64,000 nucleotides of DNA from Ditylenchus dipsaci (GCA_004194705.1 SADC01000411.1:1-64000); one strand, 5' to 3'. Shown: positions 36,564 through 48,707, counted from the stretch's first letter. Made by a program: numbers and translations. Notes: generated by a model not told the origin, from the letters alone.

Positions 36564-36962
36564 AATTTTGCAGTTTTTTAATCTATAGTTAGTCCTTGAC
36601 GCAAATAAGACAGCTAGTTTTTATGAAAATTATTGTAGGGTTTGCAGCAATTGCATTCATTTTTAAGCAAAACCAGGCCTGCCCCTTTAGACACTGGATA
36701 ATATAAGTTTGGACGTTCAAGTCTTGTATGCAAGTATACAGGGTGATCCAACTATTTCTCCACATTTGTTGTAGCCATCATCCATATTTTTTGCATGACC
36801 ACTCATTCGAAAGCCCTGCGTCTGCCATTTTCTTCAAAAAAACTAAATGTCTGGGGTAGTGTAGGAGTACAAAAAAAATAAGGAAAAATAAAATTCTGGA
36901 ATAGTTTTGTGTCCTATTGTACCAAAAAAAGGTGTTTGTCAAAAAAAATAAATGAAAAAATA

Positions 36963-37046
36963 TGGAGGTTGAGGGATCGAACCCTCGGCATCCCGAATAT
37001 TCCAACCAATTGCGAATCGGACACTCTACCACTGAGCTAAACCCCC
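36963..37046 (-). tRNA. tRNA-Ala (CGC), intron-containing, T-loop one base short
   Basis: On the minus strand the acceptor stem GGGGGTT pairs with AACCTCC and includes the G3-U70 wobble that marks alanine tRNAs. The D arm is GCTC-AGTGGTA-GAGT. The anticodon stem TCCGA pairs with TCGGG if 13 bases after position 37 are removed as an intron, leaving loop TTCGCAT, anticodon CGC. The T stem GAGGG/CCCTC has a six-base loop TTCGAT where seven are normal. That could be a consensus error or a sign of a pseudogene. CCA is not encoded. Confidence 0.58.
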
Positions 37047-37179
37047 ACATTAGACTAGCGCTCAATATATCTATAAGTATCTCTAATAAAAAATTATCCG
37101 AAATGCAACACGAAAACTTGTAAATCAAATACTCAGCAACTAGGGGCCCAGAAGCAAATATTCTAGGGTGGTATTTTAT

Positions 37180-37610
37180 TTTGGCCGTAGAATACTGAAA
37201 ATTGGCCGAAGATTTTTGAATTTGGCCGTAGATTTTTTTTCACTTCTTCATACATTTTTGTAATAATTTTTTCACAATTTTTTCAATATTTTTTCACCAT
37301 TATGTAGCCCTAAACCTTATATTTCTTATGAGCTATCAAACTTTGCTAAGTGTGGTCAGAAAGTTATATGTTTGAAAAGTTTAAAAAAAAACAATTTTAG
37401 GAAAAATTTTGTTTTTGAAAACTGAAATTTCTATATTCTGACCACATTTAGCAAAGCTTGATAGCTCCTGAGAAAGCCAAGATTCAGGGACACGTAATAG
37501 TATAAAACTTTTAAAAATTGTGAAAAAATTATTACAAAAATGTAGAAAGAAGTGCAAAAAAAACATCTACGGCCAAAATTAAAAAATCTACGGCCAATTT
37601 TAAATATAAC
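37180..37610. repeat. Foldback, ATCTACGGCC arms
   Basis: GGCCGTAGATTTTTTTTCAC-type units at the left mirror AACATCTACGGCCAAAAT units at the right, with a TTTAGCAAAG palindrome in the middle. After it, 37880-38100 holds four loose repeats of CCCAGCCTG with GATATCATACC. Confidence 0.65.
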
Positions 37611-38204
37611 CCAATATTTTAATGAAAAAAACAAATGAGAAAGAGACAATTTGGTTGATTTTATTTCAAAATTTTTGTAGTACTTTAAACGCACTGCGCG
37701 CGTTTTACTGATTCTGGATGGCTGCTAAAAGCGCTCAGAATTTTACAACAAACCAATCTTTGTCTTATTTCACAATTCATGGTACTTTTTAAATTTTAAG
37801 TTTTAAATATAACAAATCTCACCCAATTTCGGTCTTTTTAACGAATCTGCCGACATTGAACCTTATTTTCATCAACATCAAATGAGTAATATGAGTTACA
37901 AAATATTTAACCCAGCCTGTCATCTCACTCCTACTCTCAGGACATTTAACCCAGCCTGGGGTATTATGCCAAATTTTGGGACATCCAACCCAGCCTGAGA
38001 TCTCATACCTATTCAGAATCTTCCACACCAGCATGGGATATCATACCCATATTTAGGACGCCCATCCCAGCTTAGGCTATTATACCCATTTTCGACACGT
38101 CCAATTTCAATACTTACTAAATTATAACTGCAAATAATTTTAAGAATACTAACTTCGGAAATTAACAATCTGTCATCATCCAAATAGAGCCGATGTGTCT
38201 TTTT

Positions 38205-38572
38205 TACCCTCTTTTTGGGTTATACGACACTTGCGGCTCGACACTTGCGGCCCGATACTTAAAGGTCCAGAAAAGCTATTTAAAAATAGTTGAGAAGTTG
38301 TACTGGGAGGGGAAAGCCATAATACAGGGGCTGGGTATTAAGTAACTTATTTGGCTGCTTTGCCATGTTTTGGTCACTGGAGCTAAGCAAAAAGAGTCTC
38401 TATATGCATTTTATCATCAAGAGTACTTCTCGAGTACCTAGCCCCTGTATTATGGCTTTCCCCTCCCAGTACAACTTCTCAACTATTTTTAAATAGCTTT
38501 TCTGGACCTTTAAGTATCGGGCCGCAAGTGTCGGCCGCAAGTTTCCGGGCCGCAAGTGTCGTGTCACCCTTT
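38205..38572. repeat. Near-perfect foldback, ACACTTGCGGC arms
   Basis: CGACACTTGCGGCTCGACAC at the left mirrors GGCCGCAAGTGTCG at the right. The arms match over about 150 bases, so the copy is recent. Confidence 0.75.
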
Positions 38573-38737
38573 TTAGTCCTTCATCTTCTCTTTTAGATAG
38601 CATAACATACGACTTCATTACTACAAAGTCATATTATCCAAATGAGATGTTCGTCGGACTAGATATTTTTGCTTTCTATCTCAGACAATATCCCTATTTT
38701 ATTATGCATATCAAAAAAACTCAGCATCCAAATTAGA

Positions 38738-40318
38738 GCTGACGACTCCGTTTTGCGATTATTTTGAGTTCAGTCTACTTTTTAGCCAACTTTTTTAAGC
38801 CATAGCTCAATTTTCATAACACATCTTTTTAACAACTTTAAACGTTTAACAAAATGGCATCATTAGATTTTTGTAGTTCAAATTTTTATTACCAAAAAAC
38901 AGCCTCTCAAAAATAATTGCAAAGGGGTCTTTAATTTTTGGGCTTGCGATCAGTGTTTTTCATTTGGCTCGTTTGCAAGCGCGTATCTTGCGCACCTTTA
39001 AAAGCTTAAACCCTTAAAAGCACGCCAGCTGCTCGCTCGCCAAATAGCTAACTTGGCGAGCCGTATCTCTCGCGAGCCATTTGGCTCGCATCTATAATAA
39101 GCGATGGTTCAGCTCGCGGAAAAAGTGTTAGTTGAAATAAGGCGTAAATCTTATTTATTTTTTTCATTTTTTCAACTTTTTTACTGATTTTTTTGCAAGC
39201 ATTCAGTTACTTATACTTTATCCGTCCTTTCCTTGTCTATAACAATAAATCGACGTTCAAAACTCATATAAAAAGCGCGAGCCGAACTATTCGTTTATGC
39301 TCGCGAGCCAAATGGTTCGCGAGCATAAACGGCTCATATTTTTTGGCTCGTGTTCGGCTCGCTTCAAAAAAACAAGTGCGCGAGCCAATTGGCTCGCGTA
39401 TATAAATAAAGACGAGCCGGAGCAGTTAAAGAATACCTCTTCCACTCGATTAAACCCTACCTCTTTCATTTTAATCGGGTTGGTAGTGGAAAGAGTAGTG
39501 AAAATTATGGCTTTTCTTGTTCTTCTTGGTCTTCGCTGTTATTATGACTGCCTGACGACTACCTGAGGCCCACCTCGGCCAAAAAAACTCATTCCACCAT
39601 CAACCCAATCAAACTGGAAGGGGTAGGGTTTAATCGAGTGGAACGGGTATTCTTTAATTTAGCCAGACGAGCCATATAGCTTGAACCCATATGGCTCGTT
39701 AGTTCATGCAATTTTCGGTCTTGCGTTTGGCTCGCGCGAGCCAAATCAACAACACTGCTTGCGTATATTTTGCGATTATTTTTCGAGGGGTTTTTCCGTA
39801 ATGATTTTGACTAGATGTTATATACTAAAATGTAGCTCAATTGAACTTAGCTGAGGAATGTAAAGTTTGTTTAACCATACGTTTTCATCATCATCGTCAA
39901 AATTGAGCCGAAACATGATGTAAAAATATTTTTTGATTGTCATTTCTGTCATTTTTCAGCTCAATTTTGACGCTGATGATAAGAAGTACGGTTAACAAAC
40001 TCATTCCTCAGCTAACTGTAATTGAGCTACATTTCGGTATATAACATTTAGTCAAAATTACATCAAAATCATTACAAAGAAATCCCTCAAAAAGTAATCG
40101 CAAGCCCAAAAATGAAAAACCCCTTTGCAGTTATTTTTTGAGAGGCCGTTTTTTCGGAAAAAAAAATGGACTGCAAAAATCTAATAATACCATTTTGTGT
40201 TTTTAAAGCGTTTAAAGTTGTTAAAAAGATGTGTTATGAAAATTGAGCTGTGGCTTAGAAAAGTTGGCTAAAAAGTAGACTGAACTCAAAGTAATAGCAA
40301 AACAGAGTCGTCAGCTCT
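38738..40318. repeat. Triple-nested palindrome
   Basis: The outer arms (AGAGCTGACGACTCCGTTTT and inverse) are more than 200 bases. Inside is a dense field of GGCTCGCGAGCC and AAATGGCTCGCG units (38950-39780). Inside that is a smaller inverted element at 39424-39660 with CTCGATTAAACCCTACC ends. Confidence 0.72.
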
Positions 40319-40385
40319 GATCCAAATCCTGTACTGGGTAAAAAGGGGGCTGCAAAAAGAGGCCGGTAAAAAGGGGCCAGATAGT

Positions 40386-40606
40386 TACCGTATTCTCTCT
40401 AATAGAACCACACCCCCCTGATTCAAAATCGTGTTTGTGGCATTGCGTTTTTGACCTACTTTTTTAAAACTTCTTATACAAATTACCCCTTAATATGTAC
40501 CCAACGCAACTTGTATGACAGAAGTCTTCAAAAAGTGGGTCAAAAACACAACGCCAAAAAGACGATTTTGAATTAGGGGTGTGGTTCTATTAGAGAGAAT
40601 ACGGTA
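40386..40606. repeat. TACCGTA MITE (GAACCAC subtype)
   Basis: TACCGTATTCTCTCTAATAG and its inverted end. Nearly the same as 15149-15396 and in the same orientation. It is flanked on the left by a tract of GGTAAAAAGGGGCCAG units also seen at 31980 and, inverted, at 50660. Confidence 0.78.
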
Positions 40607-41329
40607 ACTCTGTTTTGTTGTCTGCCTTTTTACTTCTTCCAAGCTATTTTTTTTTGGTCTGTAGTCACTACTATTGTGATCCATCCTAATCCGTCTTTAG
40701 TTCTACTATATAATCTATCCATCTACCAATTGGTCGTCCATTTTGTGCGAATTTTTCATGTTATTGAGGTTCCAAAATCTTTTTCTTGAGCTAACTTGAG
40801 CATTCTGAAAAGGTTTGATACTAGACGGTATTTTGAAAACATTTGCTTAGATTTTTTTACAGTTTCGTAAACGATCTCATACAAATCAGCAAATAGCTTT
40901 AAAAATTATGTGCATCGGTATTTTACACCTTTTGCACGTGACTGAGTAGTGCTTCCTGCTCAGTCTTCCTACATTTCTTGCATCTAGCGTGCGAAATGCT
41001 TGATTTTTTTAAATGCGCTTTCGTACTCATTTTCTACTATAGCTGAATAAATTTTTGCATTCATTTTTGTTTGAAAAAATAATGACGTGGTAAGCAGAAC
41101 AAGAACTCACTAAAAAAAGTGAGAAAAAGCGACCAATCCTATATACTAAAAAGAGAGTTGTCTGTATGTTTGTCCGACGATTTTAAAAAAGGTCTCAAAA
41201 TCGTCGTTTGAATGTTGGTCTTGAGATGAATCAGAATTTTGTTCTTTCGATGTTTTAGACTCTGAAAGTCTTATTATTTTTTGGTTCTGAAAAGTCAGTG
41301 ATTGATTTTCTCATTCTATTATTATTCTT

Positions 41330-44300
41330 CTCTTATCGTTTTTTTGTTCAGTCTTCTTTTCTTCGCTGCGTCTCGATTGGAGCGGTCAAAGAATCAAGGT
41401 GCTATACCCGCGTGGTGGTCATACATGGTACGTTGACTGTTTTTTTTCTGTGTTTCAAAATAATCTTCTTGATTCAGTCGTCCTTCTTTTTCGCTGCGTC
41501 TCGATGGAGCGGTCAAAGAATCAAGGTGCTATACCCGCGTGGTGGACATTCATGGTACGCTGACTGTTTTTTTTTTCTATGTTTCAAAATAAATCTTCTT
41601 GATTCAGTCGTCTTCTTTTCTTCGCTGCGTCTCAGTTGGAGTGGTCAAAGAATCAAGGTGCTATACCCAATGGTGGTCATACATGGTACGTTGACTGTTT
41701 TTTTTTTCTGTGTTCAAAATAAATCTTCTTGATTCAGTCGTCTTCTTTTCTTCGCTGCGTCTCAGTGGAGTGGTCAAAGAATCAAGATGCTATACCCGAG
41801 GTGGTCATTCATGGTACGCTGACTGTTTTTCCTTCTGTGTTTCAAAATAAATCTTCTTAATTCAGTCGTCTCGCTTCTTCGCTGCGTCTCAGTTATAGTG
41901 GTTGAAGAATCAAGGTTCTATACCGCGTGGTGGACATTCATGGTACGCTACTGTTTTTTTTTTTCTGTTTTCAAAATAAATCTTCTGATTCAGTCGTCTT
42001 CTTTCTTCGCTGCGTCTCAGTTGGAGGGTCAAAGAATCAAGAATGCTATACCCGAGTGGTGGTCATTCATGGTACGCTGACTGTTTTTTCCTCTGTGTTT
42101 TCAAAATAAATCTTCTTGATTCAGTCGTCTTCTTTTCTTCGCTGCGTCTCAGTTGGAGTGGTCAAAGAATCAAGATGCTATACCTAGTGGTGGTCATTCA
42201 TGGTACGCTGACTGTTTTCCTTCTGTGTTTCAAAAAAATCTTCTTGATTCAGTCGTCTTCTTTTCTTCGCTGCGTCTCAGTTGGAGTGGTCAAAGAATCA
42301 AGGTGCTATACCCAGTGGTGGTCATACATGGTACGTTGACTGTTTTTTTTCTGTGTTTCAAATAAATCTTCTTGATTCAGTCGTCTTTTTTTCTTCGCTG
42401 CGTTTCAGTTATAGTGGTTGAAGAATCAAGGTGCTATACCCGAGTGGTGTCATACATGGTACGTTGACTGTTTTTTTTCTGTGTTTCAAAATAAATCTTC
42501 TTGATTCAGTCGTCCTTCTTTCTTCGCTGCGTTTCAGTTATAGTGGTTGAAGAATCAAGGTGCTATACCCGCGTGGTGGACATTCATGGTACGCTGACTG
42601 TTTTTTTTTTCTGTGTTTCAAAATAAATCTTCTTGATTCAGTCGTCTTTTTTTTTCGCTGCGTCTCAGTTGGAGTGGTCAAAGAATCAAGATGCTATACC
42701 GAGTGGTGGTCATTCATGGTACGCTGACTGTTTTTTCCTTCTGTGTTTCAAAATAAATCTTCTTGATTCAGTCGTCTTCTTTTCTTCGCTGCGTCTCAGT
42801 TGGAGTGGTCAAAGAATCAAGGTGCTATACCCAAGTGGTGGTCATACATGGTACGTTGACTGTTTTTTTTCTGTGTTTCAAAATAAATCTTCTTGATTCA
42901 GTCGTCTTCTTCTTCGCTGCGTCTCAGTTGGAGTGGTCAAAGAATCAAGATGCTATAACCCGAGTGGTGGTCATTCATGGTACGCTGACTGTTTTTTCCT
43001 TCTGTGTTTCAAAATAAATCTTCTTGATTCAGTCGTCCTCGCTTCTTCGCTGCGTCTCAGTTATAGTGGTTGAAGAATCAAGGTCTATACACGAGTGGTG
43101 TTCATTCATGGTACGCTGACTGTTTTTCTTCTGTGTTTCAAAAATAAATCTTCTTGATTCAGTCGTCTTCTTTTCTTCGCTGCGTCCAGTTGAGTGGTCA
43201 AAGAATCAAGATGCTATACCCGAGTGGTGGTCATTCATGGTACGCTGACTGTTTTTCCTTCTGTGTTTCAAAATAAATCTCTTGATTCAGTCGTCCTCGC
43301 TTTCTTCGCTGCGTCTCAGTTATAGTGGTTGAAGAATCAAGGTTCTATACACGATGGTGTCATTCATGGTACGCTGACTGTTTTTTCTTCTGTGTTTCAA
43401 AATAAATCTTCTTGATTCAGTCGTCTTCTTTTCTTCGCTGCGTCTCAGTTGGAGTGGTCAAAGAATCAAGATGCTATACCCAGTGGGTGGTCATTCATGG
43501 TACGCTGACTGTTTTTCTTCTGTGTTTCAATAAATCTTTCTTGATTCAGTCGTCCTCGCTTCTTTCGCTGGTCTCAGTTATAGTGGTTGAAGAATCAAGG
43601 TGCTATACCCGCGTGTGGACATTCATGGTACGCTGACTGTTTTTTTTTCTGTGTTTCAAAATAAATTTCTTGATTGTCGTCTCTTTTCTTCGCTGCGTTC
43701 AGTTGGAGTGGTCAAAGAATCAAGATGCTATACCGAAGTGGTGGTCATGTCATGGTAACGCTGACTGTTTTTCCTTCTGTGTTTCAAAATAAATCTTCTT
43801 GATTCAGTCGTCTTCCTTTTCTCGCTGCGTCTCAGTGGAGTGGTCAAAGAATCAAGGTGCTATTACCAAGTGTGGTCATACATGGTACGTGACTGTTTTT
43901 TTTCTGTGTTTCAAATAAATCTTCTTGATTCAGTCGTCTTCTTTTCTTCGCTGCGTCTCAGTTGGAGTGGTCAAAGAACAAGATGCTGTACCCTAGTGGT
44001 GGTCATCTCATGGTACGCTGACTGTTTTTCCTTCTGTGTTTCAAAATAAATCTTCTTGGTTCAGTCGTCTTCTTTTCTTCGCTGCGTCTCAGTTGGAGTG
44101 GTCAAAGAATCAAGGTGCTATACCCAAGTGGTGGTCATACATGGTACGTTGACTGTTTTTTTCTGTTTTCAAATAATCTTCTTGATTCAGTCGCTTCTTT
44201 TCTTCGCTGCGTCAGTATAGTGGTCAAAGAATCAAGATGCTGTACCCTTAGTGTGGTCATTCATGGTACGCTGACTGTTTTTCTTCTGTGTTCAAAATAA

Positions 44301-44900
44301 ATCTTCTTGATTCAGTCGTCTTCTTTTCTCGCTGCGTCTCAGTTGGAGTGGTCAAAGAATCAAGGTGCTATACCGTGGTGGTCATACATGGTACGTTGAC
44401 TGTTTTTTTCTGTGTTTCAAAATAAATCTTCTTGATTCAGTCGTCTTCTTTTCTTCGCTGCGTCTCAGTTATAGTGGTCAAAGAATCAAGGTCATACCGA
44501 GTGGTGGTCATACATGGTACGTTGACTTTTTTTTTCCGTTTTTCAAAATAAATCTTCTTGATTCAGTCGTCTTCTTTTCTTCGCTGCGTTCAGTGGAGTG
44601 GTCAAAATCAAGGTGCTATACCCGAGTGGTGGTCATACATGGTACGTTGACTGTTTTTTTTCTGTGTTTAAAATAAATCTTCTTGATTCAGTCGTCTTCT
44701 TTCTCGCTGCGTCTCAGTTGGAGTGGTTGAAGAATCAAGGTGCTATACCCGCGTGGTGGTCATACATGGTACGTTGACTGTTTTTCTATGTTTCAAAATA
44801 AATCTTCTTGATTCAGTCGTCTTCTTTCTTCGCTGCGTCTCAGTTTGAGTGTTGAAGAATCAAGGTGCTATACCGCGTGGTGGTCATTCATGGTACGGTG
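41330..44900 (+). repeat. Minisatellite, about 28 copies of a roughly 128-bp unit
   Basis: Each unit contains TTGATTCAGTCGTCTTCTTT, CTTCGCTGCGTCTCAGTTGG, AATCAAGGTGCTATACCC, AGTGGTGGTCAT, ATGGTACGTTGACTG and a T-run ending CTGTGTTTCAAAATAAATCT. Units come in subtypes (AGTTGGAGTGGTCAA or AGTTATAGTGGTTGA; ACATGG or TCATGG) that are interspersed. Many one-base indels separate units. Long open frames here are by-products of the repeat. Confidence 0.93.
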
Positions 44901-45822
44901 ACTGCTTTTGTCCTTTATCTTTTTCAACAAATTTTTTTGATTCAGTTACTGTTTTTTGAATGATTGATTTCAGTAGTTCGCGCTTGCATCAATATCAATA
45001 AATTCGCTCAAATGTTAACAACGGATGACCGCGTGGTTTTTTATTCAAATTTTTTTAATTCAGTCGTTCTATCTTCTTCATGGTATCTCGAGAGAAAGCT
45101 GAAGAATCAAGGTGCTATACCCGAGTGGTGGCCTTCGACACTATTTCTGCCTCTTTGTCTGTGTTGATAGCAAGAATAATCCTCAAGAATAAAAACGACA
45201 GCAATCATTTAAGAATTGAATTTTCGCATTTTGTCAATAAAAAGTTATGATTTTATGCTTTTTAAGTTTGTGTTTTCTCTTCACTTCGTCATGATTTGTC
45301 TTAAGCGCGATATCACATGTCTCTACTGTCATGTCTGAAGTGTTTGATCTGTGTCATGTCAGATGTGTGATGTTTTATAAGTCGCAATCAAATGAGTGAA
45401 ATTTTGCATTTTGATTTAACTGAGTGGTTTTTAGTAGTTATGGTAGTGCAAGGAAGCTCGAGCGAGAAAAAGCTGAAGAGGACTTCATGTTGGAGAACCG
45501 AGTGGTGGCAGTTTTGGTTTGACTAAAAGTCAGAAAATCATTTTTATGAGTTTTTTCCACTAATTTTAAATACTTTTAGATAAAGTTGCGGCTAAAATAT
45601 TTTGATTTCTCGATCAGATGATTCATCATGGATGACCTGCACGGTGGCAATTTCTTGATAGTGGTTCTGTCTCGAAAGATTTGCAGAGTGATCTACACCA
45701 TCAAAGAAAAAAGACGCTCTATTCTGTCATCTTTCGTTCAATTCCAAAATTGATTGTAGGGGAGCAATATATGTAACACTTTGAAAAATTTTCTGCACCA
45801 GCTGTAAAAAATATCTTTATAG

Positions 45823-47066
45823 TGATCTACTTCTGCAAGTGGTGTGCATGGAAGATGTGGTTACTTACGACAGAAGCACAAAATTAGAACTGTGGTTGGA
45901 AGTGATGGCAAAAGCCCCATCCTTCATTCAGCTTAGCGCTTGGGATAAGTATCGAGACGCTTTCGCAGTTTCAACATCCCCTCAATGCCTCAATTCTTCC
46001 TTTGACAGCAATTTTTCATCATTCATGTCTCTCATGGTAATATATGGTTATTTTAATTATTTTAATTTTTTTGGTTTTCAGGGAAAAACAGTGATTTTCA
46101 AGAGTGTCTCAGTTGTAGGTCCTCCAAAAGACCAACTCTACAATCTTGGCAATGTGGAAATGGCTCTCAGTTATAAAGATGCTTCCGCGGTGACATTGTG
46201 GCTGATGCTTCTTTGATCATTGAAAACATATGAACGAATATTTCGATTTCCTCCTGGAATTCAAATTCCAACCTGAATGGTGGCCATTTCTGTCCAGTGA
46301 CGCTGAAGGATCTCAAAAAATCTACGAAAGTGCTTGAATGTAGGTCTTTCGAAAATCAAGAGGGAAGTTAATGTAACTATTTAGAGACCTCAGATATATC
46401 TGAAGCACGTTGAACCTATTCGACATTTTGTAAAAGATGACGTTATCAGTGTGTGTTTGACTTTTACGAACCGATGGTCTAGAAAGCGTGCAAGTAACAG
46501 CATGAATTGCGTTGCTGTTGTGCTTAGACATTTTCTTGACTCTGCTAAGGTTATAATTGATATTTTTACTAGCATGATCTTTTATGTTTCAGGTAGCTAT
46601 GTTCATTTGCAAAATGTCAAAATGAATCGACCAGGTTGTTTCACATTCTCAATGGCATCGAAGTTTGAAATCTTCAAAAGCTCTGAAGGCTTCGGTCCAG
46701 CGGCAAAGACTTTGAGCCAGCTTATCGTCAACTTGGAACAAAAAAATATTTTGAAAGATTGTATTCTTTAAAATTTTGCGCTTTTTTAGTCTCGCTCGAC
46801 TCCAAATTATCACTGAGATAATCGACCTGCATGGTGGCCTTTATTTTGGATGGCTTCACACACAGCTTCTTTTCCAAAACAAAACTGATGCAGAAATCGA
46901 TGACGAAATATACGTGCGAGAAGCTACAGTTGACTGGACAGGTATTATAAAAGATAACAGTCGATATTCTGACATAAAAACCGAGTTAAGGCAGCGTGTT
47001 GTCCATCACTGTTATTTCGTTGGATCACTTCACCATAAGAAAGAGAATTTATTCAGTGAAAATTAA
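45823..47066 (+). CDS. OB-fold ssDNA-binding protein, RPA70/POT1-like, Helitron cargo
   Basis: Exon 45823-46035 (STKLELWLEVMAKAPSFIQL, SAWDKYRDAF) and exon 46081-46216 (GKTVIFKSVSVV, YNLGNVEMALSYKDAS) read like DNA-binding domain A of RPA70 ('I...AF.....F' and 'GK.YYF......N......NDYEM.F'). After 46384 comes PQIYLKHVEPIRHFVKDDVI, MNCVAVVLRHFLDSAK and a GT donor. After 46592, SYVHLQNVKMNRPGCFTFSM, a second OB-type strand pair. From 46790, ITEIIDLHGGLYFGWL and DAEIDDEIYV, recalling the LHGG turn of POT1. Stop at 47066 and AATAAA near 47184. Frame joins are imperfect at 46210 and 46592. Upstream exons probably exist around 45450-45740 (DDLHGGNFLIVVLSRK) but are not resolved. Its likely role is binding single-stranded DNA, by analogy with RPA-like genes in other Helitrons. 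Confidence 0.55.
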
Positions 47067-47440
47067 ACGTTGACGAACTGGAATATCCATCGGAGGAGAA
47101 GAAAGACGGTTAAAAAATATTAGGCTCTTTGTTTGCAAAATATCTGTTATTCTGTTTGTTTATGTTATTTGTTCGTGTTAGAAATAAATATTTGTTTGAG
47201 ACTGTTTAAAAATTAAGTTTCTCTAATTTTTACGCGCTTATTTTTTGCAAGCTTCAATTATTCTGTTATAAAAAAGTATTAAAACTTCTATAATTTTCTA
47301 AATTTGTTGAGTGAAAGATCTCATTCTGGTAGCACTGAATTTAAAATGTCAGGACAGATATAATATTATGCAACAAATGTTCATCGAAAATATAAATCCA
47401 CCCGCAGGGCGGGCAAAAACTAGTAGATAGATAAATAAAG

Positions 47441-48192
47441 GATGGTACTTTCTTTCTTACGCAAACACTTGAAATTACCGCAAATCATTTTTTTATTACG
47501 CAATTTGATTTTCCCGCAAAATACTTTTTATTACCGCAAAATACTTTTTTTTTACCGCAAAATACTTTTTTCTTACCGCAAAAATACTTTTTCTTACCGC
47601 AAAAAATTTTCTCGTCGTTTTTAGTCAAAATTTTGCGGAATTTGAATTTTTCAGTCAGGAAACAACTTGGATCCCTCAGAATCCCACCCCAGAATGGCAG
47701 AAGCCCCTGAAAGTTGCTTTTTTCGGGTTTACTAAAGGGGGGTAAACTTTTTGCGAAAATTCGATTGAGCGGATCGGATTCGGGTCCGATCGCTCAATCG
47801 CCAACACTCCACCCTGAACACTCGAAACCACCATAAACTGGAATCTGAGCGATTAAGCCCATCGGACCGAAATCTGATCCGCTCAATCGATTTTTCTCGA
47901 AAAGTTTACTCCCCTTTAGTAAACCCGAAAAAACAACTTTCAGGGCTTCTGGCCATTCCGGGGTGGGATTCTGAGGGATCCGAGTTATTCGCGTAAGAAA
48001 AAAGTATTTTGCGGTAAGAAAAAAGTATTTTGCGGTAAGAAAAAGTATTTTGCGGTAAGAAAAAGTATTTGGCGGTAAGAAAAAAGTATTTGCGGTAAGA
48101 AAAAGTATTTGCGGGAAATCAAATTGCGGTAATAAAAAAAATGATTTGCGGTAATTTTCGAGTGTTTTGCGGTAAGAAAAAAATATTATCCA
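47441..48192. repeat. Foldback element, TTACCGCAAAATACT arms, shared core
   Basis: The left arm has about eight TTTTTTACCGCAAAATACT units and the right arm the inverse GCGGTAAGAAAAAGTATTTT units. The centre (47680-47960) is the GGTTTACTAAAGGGGGG / CGATTGAGCGGATC core found at 23070, 27447 and 29757. It abuts the 3' end of the Helitron. Confidence 0.82.
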
Positions 48193-48707
48193 TAAATAAA
48201 TGTCTTACATAGTTTTTTTGAAAATGCCGCTTCGGGCGGTTGGCCAAAATATGGCCACGATTATGATTTTTCAAAGATACAACTTTTATATTTCTACACT
48301 TGCAAGTTAAAATGCATTGTTAGCTGCATTATTAATACTTGGAAAAACGACGAGCACTTTCTTGAGTCCGTAACTTTTTTCTCCTATGTTAATATAATTT
48401 TTACTATGTTTAATTAAAGAGCAGGGTTTTTCCTACCCGTAGGTAAAATTTTTAACAAACATTCAGAAAGACAAATAGAAAATAGAAAGACAGCTTATGC
48501 TGAGTAACTTTTTGACCAAGAACACTACGAAAATTTGTTTTTAGAACCAAAATTAGTTTCTTTGCCTGAATTTGGTGAGATCTGGTCAAAATTGCTATTG
48601 GTTTCTGAAATATGACAATTTTGATGACCACATTAAATTTAGACCACTGGATTCGTAATGATCGTAATATAGCTTTTGGCAATATTTCAAGCACATCTTA
48701 GCTTAAA

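Larger units (their letters stand above)
41137..47423 (+). mobile_element. Helitron carrying an OB-fold gene and a minisatellite
   Basis: The 5' end is TCCTATATACTAAAAAGAGA, the TC-plus-CTATATA form typical of Helitrons. The 3' end is a GC hairpin (CCCGC AGG GCGGG, 47401-47413), then CAAAAA and CTAG at 47420-47423. The element sits between A (41136) and T (47424), the standard Helitron insertion site, with no target duplication. The cargo is on the plus strand: a tandem array at 41330-44900 and an RPA70/POT1-like gene at 45823-47066. No Rep/helicase is present, so it would depend on a helper. Known Helitrons often carry RPA-like genes and minisatellites, which supports the call. Confidence 0.8.

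Noticed and set aside
41298..44676. Many overlapping open frames of 60-144 codons, as if a repetitive protein
   Set aside because: They follow the 128-bp minisatellite unit and shift frame at every indel. None begins or ends consistently, and the same peptides appear in several frames.
41330..44900. CRISPR-like regular array
   Set aside because: Units are about 128 bases with no unique spacers, within eukaryotic DNA and inside a Helitron.
46790..47066. Calling the Helitron cargo gene POT1
   Set aside because: The LHGG turn is suggestive, but earlier exons look more like RPA70 domain A. Only the OB-fold class is supported.
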